From: JAUIIK01 sp963745675
Lineage (GTDB): Bacteria > Chloroflexota > Chloroflexia > Thermomicrobiales > CFX8
NCBI GenBank assembly: GCA_963745675.1
Contig: CAVUYM010000011.1
Location: 1 to 64,000 of the forward strand
Length of the DNA stretch: 64,000 nucleotides
Reading direction: 5' to 3'
Positions 46,649 through 55,596 of this stretch are shown here, piece after piece; position 1 is the stretch's first letter, and each line of letters begins with the position of its first letter. A program made the position numbers and the translations under genes. Under the pieces are notes generated by a model, which saw nothing but the letters and a program-made list of their open reading frames with translations, did no database searches and was not told where the DNA came from.

Positions 46649-48025
46649 CTAGCACGAGGGCGGCGCGTCGACGATGCCACCGAAGTCGGTCGTCCAGTGA
46701 TGGCCTTCGCTGACGAAGCCAATACCGATGGCGTTGAAGTTCTCGTTCAGCATGTTGGCATTGTGACCGGGGGAATTACGCCAGCCTTCGAAGACTGCCT
46801 GAGGCGTCGCATAGCCTGCGGCGATATTCTCACCCTTATACGTGTTGTAGTCGTACCCTGCAACGGCCATCCGGTCCCACGGCGAATCACCGTTCTGGGA
46901 TGTATGCGAGAAGTAGCTATTCACGTTCATATCCAGGCTGTGATCGTAGGACGCAACGTTGAGCGATCCCGTCGCGGTCAAAGGTCCGAGCCCGTTCTGC
47001 GCTCGGTAAGCGTTGATCAGGCTTAGGAACGCGGCTTCCGTGCTGTTGAGGCAGACCGCCTCGGTGCCGTCGCTGGGCTGCGTCGGCTCGGTTGTCGGTT
47101 CAGCAGAGCTGCTTGCCGTAGCATCCAGCTGATCCGCTTTACCTTCAGTCGAGTAGCGCCAGTTGAAGTAGTGGAGCCCGACGTTGCCGGCTTCTACCTG
47201 CCAGCCCGGATCGTTATCCGGGGTGAAGGTCAGGCAGCGCCGCTCGAAGCACTGAATCAGCACATCTTTCGGCGTGCCAGCGACGTTGACGGTAGCCCAG
47301 AAGGGAGGCGCGATCGGCAGGCCCGTAGCGTAGTAGGGGTTTTGGAAGAGCAACGCTTCGGTGAATTGCTCGCCATCCCAGATCGTTCCGGTCGAGGTCA
47401 TGAAGGCCCAGAAAACCGACGCCGTGCGATGATTCCGGCCATTTTCGGCCGCGCTCATTCCCTCGGTGATGCCGTAGGCCGACAGGGCTGGATCGTCGGT
47501 GAATATGCCATCGGGATTGACGCGGCGGATGATCGTTGCGCCTTCAGCAGCAGGTTCCAGGCCCATCATCGCTGCGATGTCGGCGTAGCTCGGTGCATCG
47601 GTACCATCCAGATCGCCGGCAATCGGCAGGGTGGAGGGTTCGCTTAGCGCGCTCGTCGTGTCTCCAGTCTGAATTTGACCTTCAACCATCTCCAGGACGA
47701 GCAGACCGTTTGTCACGTACCAGGGCGATTTGGGGTCGCCGCCAGGATTGGTAATCTCCATGCGGGATTTGTCGAAGTATTGGACGCTGCGCATGCCACC
47801 GGGCGCTTCGTCATACGATTCCCGGATGACGTCGGTGAATGCCTCCGGAGCCCAGATCCAGGTCCGGTTGACCTGGCCGGACTGGACCGGCAGGTCAGTC
47901 CGGGCCCAGGGGCCTGCGAACGGATCCGAGGCTGATTCGGTTGCCTGGGCAGTCATGGAGATGGTGAGAAAGGTGATGAGCGCGAGGAGCGCCCCCCCGG
48001 CGTGGAACCATTTGGAACCGTACAT
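46649..48025 (-). CDS. Exported CAP (SCP/PR-1) domain protein
   Basis: 458 residues, intact. Signal peptide MYGSKWFHAGGALLALITFL then TISMTAQATE. Residues 45-285 are the uncharacterised domain shared with the subtilase: NRTWIWAPEAFTDVIRESYD, FDKSRMEITNPGGDPKSPWY and VLIQCFERRCLTFTPDNDPG. A Thr/Pro/Ser linker follows. Residues 330-458 are a CAP domain: EAAFLSLINAYRAQNGLGPL, SYFSHTSQNGDSPWDRMAVA and GENIAAGYATPQAVFEGWRN then SPGHNANMLN. CAP proteins of bacteria are extracellular and bind or cut polymers. GGAGG lies ten bases before ATG. Confidence 0.88.
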   Translation of the reverse strand: MYGSKWFHAGGALLALITFLTISMTAQATESASDPFAGPWARTDLPVQSGQVNRTWIWAPEAFTDVIRESYDEAPGGMRSVQYFDKSRMEITNPGGDPKSPWYVTNGLLVLEMVEGQIQTGDTTSALSEPSTLPIAGDLDGTDAPSYADIAAMMGLEPAAEGATIIRRVNPDGIFTDDPALSAYGITEGMSAAENGRNHRTASVFWAFMTSTGTIWDGEQFTEALLFQNPYYATGLPIAPPFWATVNVAGTPKDVLIQCFERRCLTFTPDNDPGWQVEAGNVGLHYFNWRYSTEGKADQLDATASSSAEPTTEPTQPSDGTEAVCLNSTEAAFLSLINAYRAQNGLGPLTATGSLNVASYDHSLDMNVNSYFSHTSQNGDSPWDRMAVAGYDYNTYKGENIAAGYATPQAVFEGWRNSPGHNANMLNENFNAIGIGFVSEGHHWTTDFGGIVDAPPSC

Positions 48026-48265
48026 TCTATGAGGGCCTCCGGTTTAGAATCGAAATCTACGCAAACGCAATCTTGGAACTTCGGATAAATATATCACACA
48101 ATCACACAATAGTCATATTGTGATCAGGACTATCATGGGAAAATGGTCCGGCTGCTGCCTTTTGATGCACGACCTTAGTAGGGGGGTATCGAATTTGGGG
48201 ACGTTGATGAGAGGTATTAGCGGCGATGACGGAAGGAGAGAACGGTCTGAGAGAAGGGTGAGATG

Positions 48266-49375
48266 CTACTCGCTCACAACAAAAAGCGCTTCTCTCAACA
48301 TCTCTCGGTCGACTTCGATCCCGAGCCCCGGTGCGGTTGGCGCAGCGCCGATGCCATCCTGCGAGCGAGGCTGGTAGCCGGCGATGTGCTCGTTGGTCCA
48401 GTCGTTCATGAAGGAGACGGTGAAGAGCGTATCCTGTGATGTGCTCGCCGCCAGATGACTGACCGCCGCCGTCACCAGATCGCCGCCCCACGAATCCTCG
48501 ATCGTCAGTCGCAATCCGAGTCGCTCGGCAAGATCGCGAACGAACTTCGCGCCGGTCAGCCCGCCGAACTTCGAGATCTTCAGGTTGAGTGCTTCCATCC
48601 CGCCAGCATGCCATGCCCGCAGTAGCGACTGGGTGTCGGTGATGACTTCGTCGAGGATCATAGGGAGGGTGGTGTGTTGCCGGACGTAGAGGCACTCTTC
48701 GAGCGTCGCGCAGGGCTGCTCGTAGTAGACCCGCTCCAACGGTTCCAGCAACCGCCCGGCGATGACGGCGTCCTGCAGCCGGTAGCCGCCATTGGCGTCG
48801 CAGATGAGCTTGTCGCCGGTATCGGTCACAGCCGCCACAGCCCGCACCCGCTCAGCGTCCTCGTAGGGATCGGCCCCGATCTTGACCTGGAAGCTGCGGA
48901 TGCCCTCGGCTTTGCGCGCCTGGACATACTCCGCCATCTGCTCCGGCGGTCCGAGCGGCACCGCCTTGTAGAGCGGGTAGCTCTCCTGCAAGCGGCCACC
49001 GAGTAGCGTCGCAACCGGTTGACCGCTGACTTTCCCGAGGATGTCCCAGCAGGCAACATCGACCGGGCTCTTGGCGTAGCGATGCCCCTTTAGCGTCCGA
49101 TCCATCTGCGCATTGACCGCCGCGATGTTCGTCGGATCGAGTCCGATCAGTGCCGGCGCCAGCAACTCCAGCGCCGCCCGCGCGCCGCCAGCATGCGACT
49201 CCAGATAGAGCGGCCCGAGCGGGCAGACCTCGCCCCACCCCTCGACGCCCTCATCCGTCACCAGCCGCACCACCGTGCTCGCCAGCGACTCCACCACCTG
49301 CCCCCCGGACATCACATAGGTCCCGAAGGCGTAGGTCAGGTCATAGCTGTAGATTTCGAAGCGGGTGATGATCAT
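48266..49375 (-). CDS. Enolase-superfamily dehydratase/racemase, possibly hydroxyproline-type
   Basis: 369 residues, intact. Mandelate racemase/MLE fold: capping domain IITRFEIYSYDLTYAFGTYV, then RYAKSPVDVACWDILGKVSG. Barrel residues: FQVKIGADPYED (Lys), LICDANGGYRLQDA (Asp), VYYEQPCATLEECLYV (Glu), MILDEVITD (Glu/Asp), LNLKISKFGGLTGAKF (second Lys) and IEDSWGGDLVTAAVSH. Q in place of the first Lys of KxK, and EQPC, recall cis-3-hydroxyproline dehydratases more than N-acylamino acid racemases. Proline dehydrogenase 1.6 kb upstream fits that. Substrate remains a guess. Confidence 0.75.
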   Translation of the reverse strand: MIITRFEIYSYDLTYAFGTYVMSGGQVVESLASTVVRLVTDEGVEGWGEVCPLGPLYLESHAGGARAALELLAPALIGLDPTNIAAVNAQMDRTLKGHRYAKSPVDVACWDILGKVSGQPVATLLGGRLQESYPLYKAVPLGPPEQMAEYVQARKAEGIRSFQVKIGADPYEDAERVRAVAAVTDTGDKLICDANGGYRLQDAVIAGRLLEPLERVYYEQPCATLEECLYVRQHTTLPMILDEVITDTQSLLRAWHAGGMEALNLKISKFGGLTGAKFVRDLAERLGLRLTIEDSWGGDLVTAAVSHLAASTSQDTLFTVSFMNDWTNEHIAGYQPRSQDGIGAAPTAPGLGIEVDREMLREALFVVSE

Positions 49376-49396
49376 GATTAAGGTCCCGGAAGTCTT

Positions 49397-49759
49397 CTAT
49401 TGGTCTAGCTCGACATAGATATGTTCGGTTTGTGCGCCTTCGAATCGATATCTCGTTCGATCTCTCAAAGTAATCTCCAAGCGCCGCTTACTATGTCCGA
49501 AAAGCTTCGAAATGTCGAATCGTGGAGGTTGTATGAGACGGATCGACATGATCTCATCTCGCATGATGAAAAGTTCGTGGGACCTCAGCACGTTGGAAAA
49601 CCAGAGTAGCCGTTCCGTCGTCACCACGAGTCGACCGATGCCAGTGCCAGGGAGTTCGAATCCTCTTAGCAACCAGATGTCTTTAGCTTCGAGGACTATC
49701 TCTTCATGTGGATCAAACAATGGTAGACGGTGGCGCATCGTTTTCGACGTCCAGATCAT
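49397..49759 (-). CDS. GRAM/PH-like domain hypothetical protein (120 aa)
   Basis: A single beta-rich domain: PLFDPHEEIVLEAKDIWLLR, GIGRLVVTTERLLWFSNVLR and HELFIMRDEIMSIRLIQPPR, with a last strand and helix (RLEITLRDRTRYRFEGAQTE then HIYVELDQ). The L.VTTERLLW pattern is that of GRAM/bPH-type domains, which bind lipids or proteins at membranes. ATG at 49759 or 49738; neither has a clear ribosome binding site. It lies 22 bases upstream of the enolase-family gene on the same strand. Confidence 0.6.
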   Translation of the reverse strand: MIWTSKTMRHRLPLFDPHEEIVLEAKDIWLLRGFELPGTGIGRLVVTTERLLWFSNVLRSHELFIMRDEIMSIRLIQPPRFDISKLFGHSKRRLEITLRDRTRYRFEGAQTEHIYVELDQ

Positions 49760-50224
49760 TTCAACGATTCAGTCGATCTGGCGATGACCAATTCGCGGGC
49801 GATGACGATATGATCGACCTACCCGTCGGCACTATCGGTTCGAAACGAGTAGGCACTGGAGTTGCAAGTGCGAACCTCAAGAACTGGCCACCGCCAAAGC
49901 AAGTTGCTAGATCTTATCTTATTGATATCCGCGAGAGAGAGGACCAGCGATGTGTGGTGACGGGGCCACGATGCACCCGTTCGCATTCTTCCATAGAGTA
50001 GACGCTTGCTGGTAAGGACCAGTACCCCGGGTCGTGGCGTCCAACCGGCAAAAAATGAAACGAGGGCCTAGTGGATCGGAAGTTCGTCTTCTAATGGCTG
50101 GGATATCTGAAACTCCGCTCGTATCTTGTCCCATTCAGATTCACGCATGAGGGAGATGTCGGAGTTGATCCTAAATCTAGACCACGCGAATCCGGTCTTC
50201 AGAATGCGCAGCAGAGTTAGTCCG
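49760..50224. other. Intergenic, no gene recognised
   Basis: 465 bases between two minus-strand genes. No frame resembles a protein, and no repeat or strong hairpin is seen. Confidence 0.4.
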
Positions 50225-50557
50225 CTAGCGGGAGACAGCCACCTCAGAATCTTCCTTCTCAACGAGAACAATCCTCTCATCGTCGAAGATCGCTGCGATT
50301 TCCAGACGACCTCCCAGAGCTTCGATGTAGTTTCGAAGAGTCGACAAGTAGAGGTCTGACTCGTGCTCGATGCGTGAGATGTTGGCCTGTGTAACGTTCA
50401 GTTCATTGGCAACCTGTTTCTGGGTCGCATCTCGTGATTCCCGAAGCTCGGTGAGACGTAAGGCGGTATACATCGCCCGCTTCATCTCATCGACGCGCGC
50501 ACTACGCTCGGGATCCGAACGCACCTGATCACTCAGTTTCTTGAACGAATTTGCCAT
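50225..50557 (-). CDS. higA: XRE-family antitoxin (HigA-like)
   Basis: 110 residues. MANSFKKLSDQVRSDPERSA then RVDEMKRAMYTALRLTELRE, and the helix-turn-helix ATQKQVANELNVTQANISRI, followed by LSTLRNYIEALGGRLEIAAI. This is the HigA/YddM type in which the DNA-binding part is C-terminal to a helical dimerisation part. ATG at 50557 comes directly after the toxin stop (TAATATG), so translation is coupled. It should bind both toxin and the palindrome upstream of the toxin gene. Confidence 0.85.
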   Translation of the reverse strand: MANSFKKLSDQVRSDPERSARVDEMKRAMYTALRLTELRESRDATQKQVANELNVTQANISRIEHESDLYLSTLRNYIEALGGRLEIAAIFDDERIVLVEKEDSEVAVSR

Positions 50558-50558
50558 A

Positions 50559-50915
50559 TTAGCGGTTTCCATTCCGTCGTAGATCTTCAAGGTGTTCATC
50601 GTATAGTTGGTCGGCAACCGGGATCATTTCACGGTACCAGGCTGACCATTGGTTGGTCTTGTCTCCTCCTATGAGCAGAATCGCCGACCGTCTTGGATCG
50701 AACGCGAATAGGATCCGAATGTTTCCGACGAGCGGACGAAGCTCTTTCATGTTGGAGTGTCGCGATCCCTGTATCGTGTCTACCAGTGGTCGTCCAAGCG
50801 TTGGGCCAACTTCGCTCAGAAATTCGACTGCAGCATCGATTGCACCTTGCTCATCAACGGTGAGACTGTCCCACCAGTTTCCGAACTCATCAGTGTATTC
50901 AACGTCCCAGTCCAT
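50559..50915 (-). CDS. higB: HigB/RelE-like toxin
   Basis: 118 residues: MDWDVEYTDEFGNWWDSLTV, VEFLSEVGPTLGRPLVDTIQ, SRHSNMKELRPLVGNIRILF then AFDPRRSAILLIGGDKTNQW. The RPLVDTI.GS...NMKELR..G..R.LFAFDP..... LLIGGDK pattern defines the GP49-like HigB (DUF4258-adjacent) toxins, ribosome-dependent mRNA interferases. The gene precedes its antitoxin, as in other higBA operons. ATG at 50915 lies nine bases after a perfect 34-base palindrome. Confidence 0.85.
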   Translation of the reverse strand: MDWDVEYTDEFGNWWDSLTVDEQGAIDAAVEFLSEVGPTLGRPLVDTIQGSRHSNMKELRPLVGNIRILFAFDPRRSAILLIGGDKTNQWSAWYREMIPVADQLYDEHLEDLRRNGNR

Positions 50916-50923
50916 ACGACCAG

Positions 50924-50957
50924 TATAATCCTTACATTGTACAATGTAAGGATTATA
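50924..50957. promoter_or_regulatory. 34-bp perfect palindrome, probable higBA operator
   Basis: The two 17-base halves (TATAATCCTTACATTGT and its exact complement) meet at 50940/50941. The outer TATAAT can serve as a -10 element in either direction. It sits immediately upstream of the toxin start, the place where HigBA complexes bind to repress their own operon. Confidence 0.8.
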
Positions 50958-50985
50958 ACCGTAATCACCACTTGGATTATCTGGA

Positions 50986-51927
50986 CTACGCCCCCGGCAG
51001 CATGTTCCTGGCCACAAACAGCAAGTTAGCGGGGCGTTCGGCCATGCGGCGCATGAGGTAGGGGTACCAGTCGGGGCCGAAGGGGGTGGCGATCAGGACT
51101 TTGTAGCCGCGGTTCAACAGGTCGCGCTGGAGGTCGGTGCGGATGCCGTAGAGCATCTGGAACTCGAACTTGTCCTGGCCGATGTTGTTGCGGGTCGTGA
51201 ACTCGATGACGTAGTCGATGATCCGGTCGTCGTGGGTTGCGACAGCCGTGTAGCCGCCGTAAGCCAGCGAGTATTTCACCGTGCGCAGATAGGCGACGTC
51301 GACCTCGCGCTTGTCGGGGTAGGCGATCTCGGCCGGCTCCAGGTATGCGCCCTTCACGATCCGCAGATTGGGCTGGTACTCCATCATCATCTTGAGATCG
51401 CGTTCGGTGCGGTAGAGGTAGCTCTGGAGGACGGTGCCGACGTTGTCGCGACCGGAGGTGCGCAGATTGCGGTAGATCATCAGCGTGTCGTCTACGCGGG
51501 CGGACTCTTCCATGTCGATGCGCACGAACGCGCCGACGGACGCGGCATGATCGACGATACGTTCCATGTTGTGGTAGGCAACTTCCTCTCCGAGATCGAG
51601 CCCGAGGTGGGTCAGTTTCACGGAGATATTCGTTTTCAGTCCGGCAGCGCTCAGCCTGTCGATCGTGTAGATGTACTCACCGACGACTGCCAGGGCTTCA
51701 ACTTCGTCGGCGATGCCCTCGCCAAGCAGCGTCGTGTTGGTCTTGAAGCCCTCATCTTCGAGCCGCTTCAGGTTGACGATGGCCTCGTCGATGTTTTCGC
51801 CAGCAACGAAGCGCGCCGCGCCAAGCTGCATACCGTACTTGTCGACGACTGACTCAACAGCCGGGTTTCCGACCGCCAGTAGGATGGCCTTGCGAAACAG
51901 CATATTCAGATTCAACCCGGCGCTCAT
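50986..51927 (-). CDS. Proline dehydrogenase
   Basis: 313 residues, the short monofunctional form as in Thermus and Deinococcus. Motifs: VKLTHLGLDLGEEVAYHNME, VRIDMEESARVDDTLMIYRN, NVGTVLQSYLYRTERDLKMM, RIVKGAYLEPAEIAYPDKRE, AVATHDDRIIDYVIEF, FEFQMLYGIRTDLQRD, and YLMRRMAERPANLLFVARNM, whose Arg pair binds proline's carboxylate. It oxidises proline to P5C with FAD, feeding the quinone pool. ATG at 51927 follows GGAG. No P5C dehydrogenase is adjacent. The next gene downstream on this strand is higBA. Confidence 0.9.
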   Translation of the reverse strand: MSAGLNLNMLFRKAILLAVGNPAVESVVDKYGMQLGAARFVAGENIDEAIVNLKRLEDEGFKTNTTLLGEGIADEVEALAVVGEYIYTIDRLSAAGLKTNISVKLTHLGLDLGEEVAYHNMERIVDHAASVGAFVRIDMEESARVDDTLMIYRNLRTSGRDNVGTVLQSYLYRTERDLKMMMEYQPNLRIVKGAYLEPAEIAYPDKREVDVAYLRTVKYSLAYGGYTAVATHDDRIIDYVIEFTTRNNIGQDKFEFQMLYGIRTDLQRDLLNRGYKVLIATPFGPDWYPYLMRRMAERPANLLFVARNMLPGA

Positions 51928-52007
51928 GGTGCAATCTCCTTCATCCTCCATGGCTATTGTAGTGGCTGGGAGTGTATAGGGGTTGGCTGAACGCAAGTTG
52001 GGGTGGT

Positions 52008-52291
52008 TTACACTTGGTCTATGCGGTCGTAGACGTCACGCCGGTGACCGACACGGACGATGACGACTATGAGCTCGTCATCTCTAATACTGTAGATAAC
52101 TCGATAGGAGCCAACACGTATCCGATAGAGCGAGGAAGTTGCTTGAAGTTGCTGAGAGCCGTGTCCTCGAGGGGCGTGCTGGAGGTGTGAGAGCTGTCGC
52201 TGAATGCGATCTTGAAATTGACCGCGATTTGACTCGGTAGTCTTCGGAACTGTCTCGAGGCAGCGCGAGTGAATCTGATCTGGAAGATCAC
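52008..52291 (-). CDS. RelE-family toxin (one frameshift)
   Basis: About 94 residues. MIFQIRFTRAASRQFRRLPS, then, after a break near 52210, RIQRQLSHLQHAPRGHGSQQ, LQATSSLYRIRVGSYRVIYS and DELIVVIVRVGHRRDVYD. The last part is the textbook RelE ending (YRIRVGdYRViYsi.dd.l.v.vv.vghRrdvY). GTG at 52291 is three bases after the antitoxin stop. It is paired with a Phd/YefM antitoxin, which is also frameshifted. Confidence 0.8.
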
Positions 52292-52294
52292 CGC

Positions 52295-52544
52295 CTACTC
52301 CTTTCCGGCCAGCACCTCCTCCAGAGTAAGAAAATCCTCTTCTCTCTCCTCTTCGAGTACCTTCTTCGCTTCAGTGATATCGAACCAGTCTTCGAGCGCC
52401 TCGAAGTACTTCAGATCCTCCTCAGAGATGATCGCAGCGATGGGCTTGCCGTTGCGAGTCACGCAGATGCGCTCGTCAGCGTACTGGACGCGGTCGGATA
52501 GATCGGCGAGGTTATTTCCAACGGCGAACTAGTTTCCGGTTCAT
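52295..52544 (-). CDS. Phd/YefM-family antitoxin (one frameshift)
   Basis: Begins MNRKLVRRWK at 52544, then shifts into NNLADLSDRVQYADERICVT, RNGKPIAAIISEEDLKYFEA, LEDWFDITEAKKVLEEERE and ends LTLEEVLAGKE. RNGKP.A.IIS.ED is the Phd/YefM signature. The break is just after the start, in a run TGGAAATAAC. Its ATG overlaps the stop of the M20 peptidase frame as ATGA. The toxin follows directly. Confidence 0.8.
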
Positions 52545-54068
52545 CTCGTGACTCTCAATCTGTACATTCTGCACGGGATTGACAGGCGTCGGTCAGAAAG
52601 CCGACCTGTGCTCCCAACATAGTTATAGATCGTCGCAACATAGCCTTTCTCGGCCCCTGCGAGGCCGTAGACGCGGTCGTTGCCTTCGATGACGTAGTAC
52701 TCGTCGTAGCTGTGGGCGCGACCGCCGTGGCCGAGGGCGCTAAGCGCCAGCGGGAGCTGCAGCGGATCGCGGTTAAAGAGGTAGGCAGGCCAGTAGGGGC
52801 CGAGGCCGCCAGCGCCGGTGCCGGGCATCAGCCTATATTCGACGCCAAACTCTTCATACATCTCGAAGGCCGCGCGCATGATATCGGTGTCGTAGTTGGC
52901 GACGACCCAGGGCACGTCACCGATGACGTTGATCTGGACATCTTCGTAGCCGTGACGATCGAGGTGCGCTCGCACTTTGGCCAGAAGGTCTGCGCCATCC
53001 TGATCGGGCACATAGCGGCAGTTGTGTTTGCTGGTGACGCTGTTGGGCATAATCGACCCGGCCGTGCCGGGCGTCGTCAAGCCACCCCAGATGCCATCCA
53101 TGTTCAGGCTGGTGCCGAAAATCGAATCTTGCAGCAGCTCGCGTCGTGATTTGCCAGGAACGAAACCGCCGATGCCGAGCAAGCGAGCCGACGCTTCGAG
53201 ATCGAGGTCTTCTACCATCAGGTCAAGCATGCGCTGATCATCAGCCGTAGGCGGTTGCTGGCCGTCGTACCAGCCATCGACGAGGATCGTGTTGCCGCCG
53301 TCGCTGGTGAGTGTGTTGAGCATCTCGATATGCCGCCAGGCGACACTGTCGACGATGCGCTTGTAAGCGCCGTGAATGTTCGAGCGGCTCGGTCCACGCC
53401 CCCACGACTCGCCGCTGGTCGTCAATTCGAAGTAGAGGCAGCCCTCTGAGCCAGACATCGGCTTGGCGATGCCGTGCTGATCCTGCCAACCGAAACCGAG
53501 CATCGCGTCGGCCTTGCTCAGCCGTTCGGCGTTGCGGTGGATGAACTCGTGCAGCCCGATGCTCATGCGTTCCTCGTCGCCCTCGGCGATCAGCATCAGG
53601 TTGACCGGCAGCTCGCCGGCCACCGCCTTGATCGACATCAGTGAGTTGAGCAGGGCCATCTGTGGCCCCTTCGAGTTGATTACTCCGCGGCCGATCATGA
53701 CTGCTTTGAAGGGCTCTTGCTCGATGATCTCGGCAGCGTGTGGTGGGCGCACCCAGCGATCGGGGTCTCCGGTCGGCATCGTGTCGTACATGCAGTAGAT
53801 CAGCAGCGTCTTCTCGGCCCCGCGTCATACTCGCCGAAGACGACCGGGTTGGCGATTGTCCCCCAGCGCGTCTCGCCAATCGGGTCGATCTCGACCGTCT
53901 GGCAACCCAATTCGCGGAAGAACGACGCCGTCAGCTCGGCGCACTCCTGGATACCCTCGCCGGTATTCGAGATCGATGGCTGGGCGATCCAGGTTCGCAG
54001 CCGTTCGATGTGCTCGTCGAGGTTGTGGTCAATATGGTCGTAGATAGACTGTTTAGATCTGCATTCAT
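52541..54068 (-). CDS. M20-family metallopeptidase/deacylase (frameshifted near 5' end)
   Basis: About 505 residues. The first part is in other frames: IYDHIDHNLDEHIERLRTWI, AQPSISNTGEGIQECAELTA, WGTIANPVVFGEYDAGAEKT. After a break near 53820 the rest is continuous: LLIYCMYDTMPTGDPDRWVR, VNLMLIAEGDEERMSIGLHE, GCLYFELTTSGESWGRGPSR, FGTSLNMDGIWGGLTTPGTA, DVPWVVANYDTDIMRAAFEM. This is an M20/M28-type zinc enzyme, but the first zinc ligand, His of HxD, is Met (CMYD). The C-terminal 20 residues after TIYNYVG look unrelated to the family and end in the antitoxin start. Substrate unknown. Confidence 0.78.
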
Positions 54069-54198
54069 GTCATGCTCCCTCGTCATTCATTGTTTGAAGC
54101 ACTGTGTCCACTTACAGCGTCGACTATAGTAGCCGGACCAGTACATGGACAGCGTGTCTGGACAGTTCAACGTGTGAAGGGGAAATGGAAAGTGCGAG

Positions 54199-55182
54199 AT
54201 GAGAGCGATGGTGTCGATGCATATGGTCCGCCAGAGGTACTGCATTTGACGAGGTTGAGAAGCCATCGTCCGGGCGCAACGACATCCTGATAAGGATCCA
54301 TGCGACTCAGGTGTCGGCAGGAGATTACCGGGTGCGCGGCTCGGACTTCCCTGCGATGGCATGGCTACCGGCTCGGCTAATGTTCGGTCTCAGGCGACCG
54401 AAGCATCGAATACTCGGTGGCAATTTCGCCGGTGAAGTCGAAGCTGTTGGCAGCAACGTCCGAGCAGTATAAACAAGGCGATCGGGTCTTTGGGTCAACC
54501 GGTGGGGAAGTTTGGCGCCTATGCCGAGTTCATCTGTCTCCCGGAAGATGCGGCGATAACGACGATGTCGGATGGCATGACCTACGAAGAAGCTGCCGCG
54601 ATTCCGTTCGGGGCACACACGGCACTCTTCTTTTTGCGCGACAAGGGCAATATTCAGCCCGGCCAGGATGTCCTGATCTACGGCGCATCCGGAGCTGTTG
54701 GTACGGCCGCAGTGCAGCTTGCGAAGCATTTCGGCGCGCACGTCACCGGCGTTTGCAGTACCGCGAATCTCGAATTGGTGACATCACTCGGCGCTGATCG
54801 GGTGATTGATTACACCAAAGAAGACTTTACACAAGGCACCCAGCGATACGATCTCATCTTCGAAACGGTTGGAAAGAGTTCGGTTTCAGGTGGAATAGGC
54901 GTCCTGAAGGAAAACGGGATTTATCTTGCGAATGCCATAGGAGCATCGACGATTGTGCAAATGCTGCGACACTCGGTAGGTAGTAGCAAAAAGGTTGTCG
55001 GGACGATTGCGCACCCCAGTCACAAGGACCTCGTCGTCATCCGCGACCTCGTGGAAGCTGGAGAATTCAAGGCCGTCATTGACCGCAGCTATCCTTTCGA
55101 GGAGATGCCCGCAGCCCACCGCTACGCCGATACAGGCCACAAAAAGGGCAACGTCGTCGTGTTGCTCGAGCAGGATGGATAG
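54199..55182 (+). CDS. MDR-family NAD(P)-dependent oxidoreductase (quinone reductase/alcohol dehydrogenase type; several frameshifts)
   Basis: About 325 residues stitched from four frames: MRAMV then DAYGPPEVLHL, then RNDILIRIHATQVSAGDYRV and RGSDFPAMAWLPARLMFGLR, HRILGGNFAGEVEAVGSNV, then the intact remainder from about 54490: KFGAYAEFICLPEDAAITTM, QDVLIYGASGAVGTAAVQLA (the Rossmann AxGxxG motif), DRVIDYTKEDFTQGTQRYDL and HKKGNVVVLLEQDG. No structural zinc Cys cluster is seen, so a zinc-free quinone oxidoreductase-like enzyme is likely. It is divergent from the M20 gene. Confidence 0.8.
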
Positions 55183-55596
55183 CTGAGATGCCATTGCGAT
55201 CCTCAATTGAGGTGTTTGAATGACATCCTATTTCTTCCTATCCCGTCGCTAGCGACAGCCGTCCGCTACCGTCACTTCGAGCGATGGTTCCCATATGAAT
55301 GTTGCCGGGTATCCAGATACCACCACGTAGATCGGTTCGAAGGTCATCGGCTCCACCGCCTGTCTCAATGTTCGATTCATGCTTGACCAGCGTTCGATTT
55401 CGGGCAGCTAGACGTAGGTTGAATCGTTCGCTCTACCTCCAACAATGCCTCTCGTCGGGAGGAGATCCGATCAATTTTGAGTAGTTGGATCTTTCAGATC
55501 GTTCATAGACTACCTCGCCACCTCGCGCTTCTTCTGGATCTCTCGAAATTTCACGCAGTGTGCCAGTGTTTAGATCCGTATGTGGGGCCGATTGCT
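55183..55596. other. Intergenic, no gene recognised
   Basis: 414 bases between the MDR gene and the end of aroE, two convergent genes. No protein-like frame, repeat or strong hairpin is seen. Confidence 0.4.

Noticed and set aside
48102..48695. Long minus-strand Arg-rich frame at the 3' end of the enolase-family gene
   Set aside because: Overlaps the real gene in another frame; Arg, Pro and His bias typical of shadow frames.
49645..49680. GAGTTCGAATCCTCTTAGCAACCA looks like a tRNA T-arm and 3' end
   Set aside because: No acceptor, D or anticodon arm pairs with it upstream, and it lies inside the coding frame of the GRAM-like protein (LLRGFELPG).
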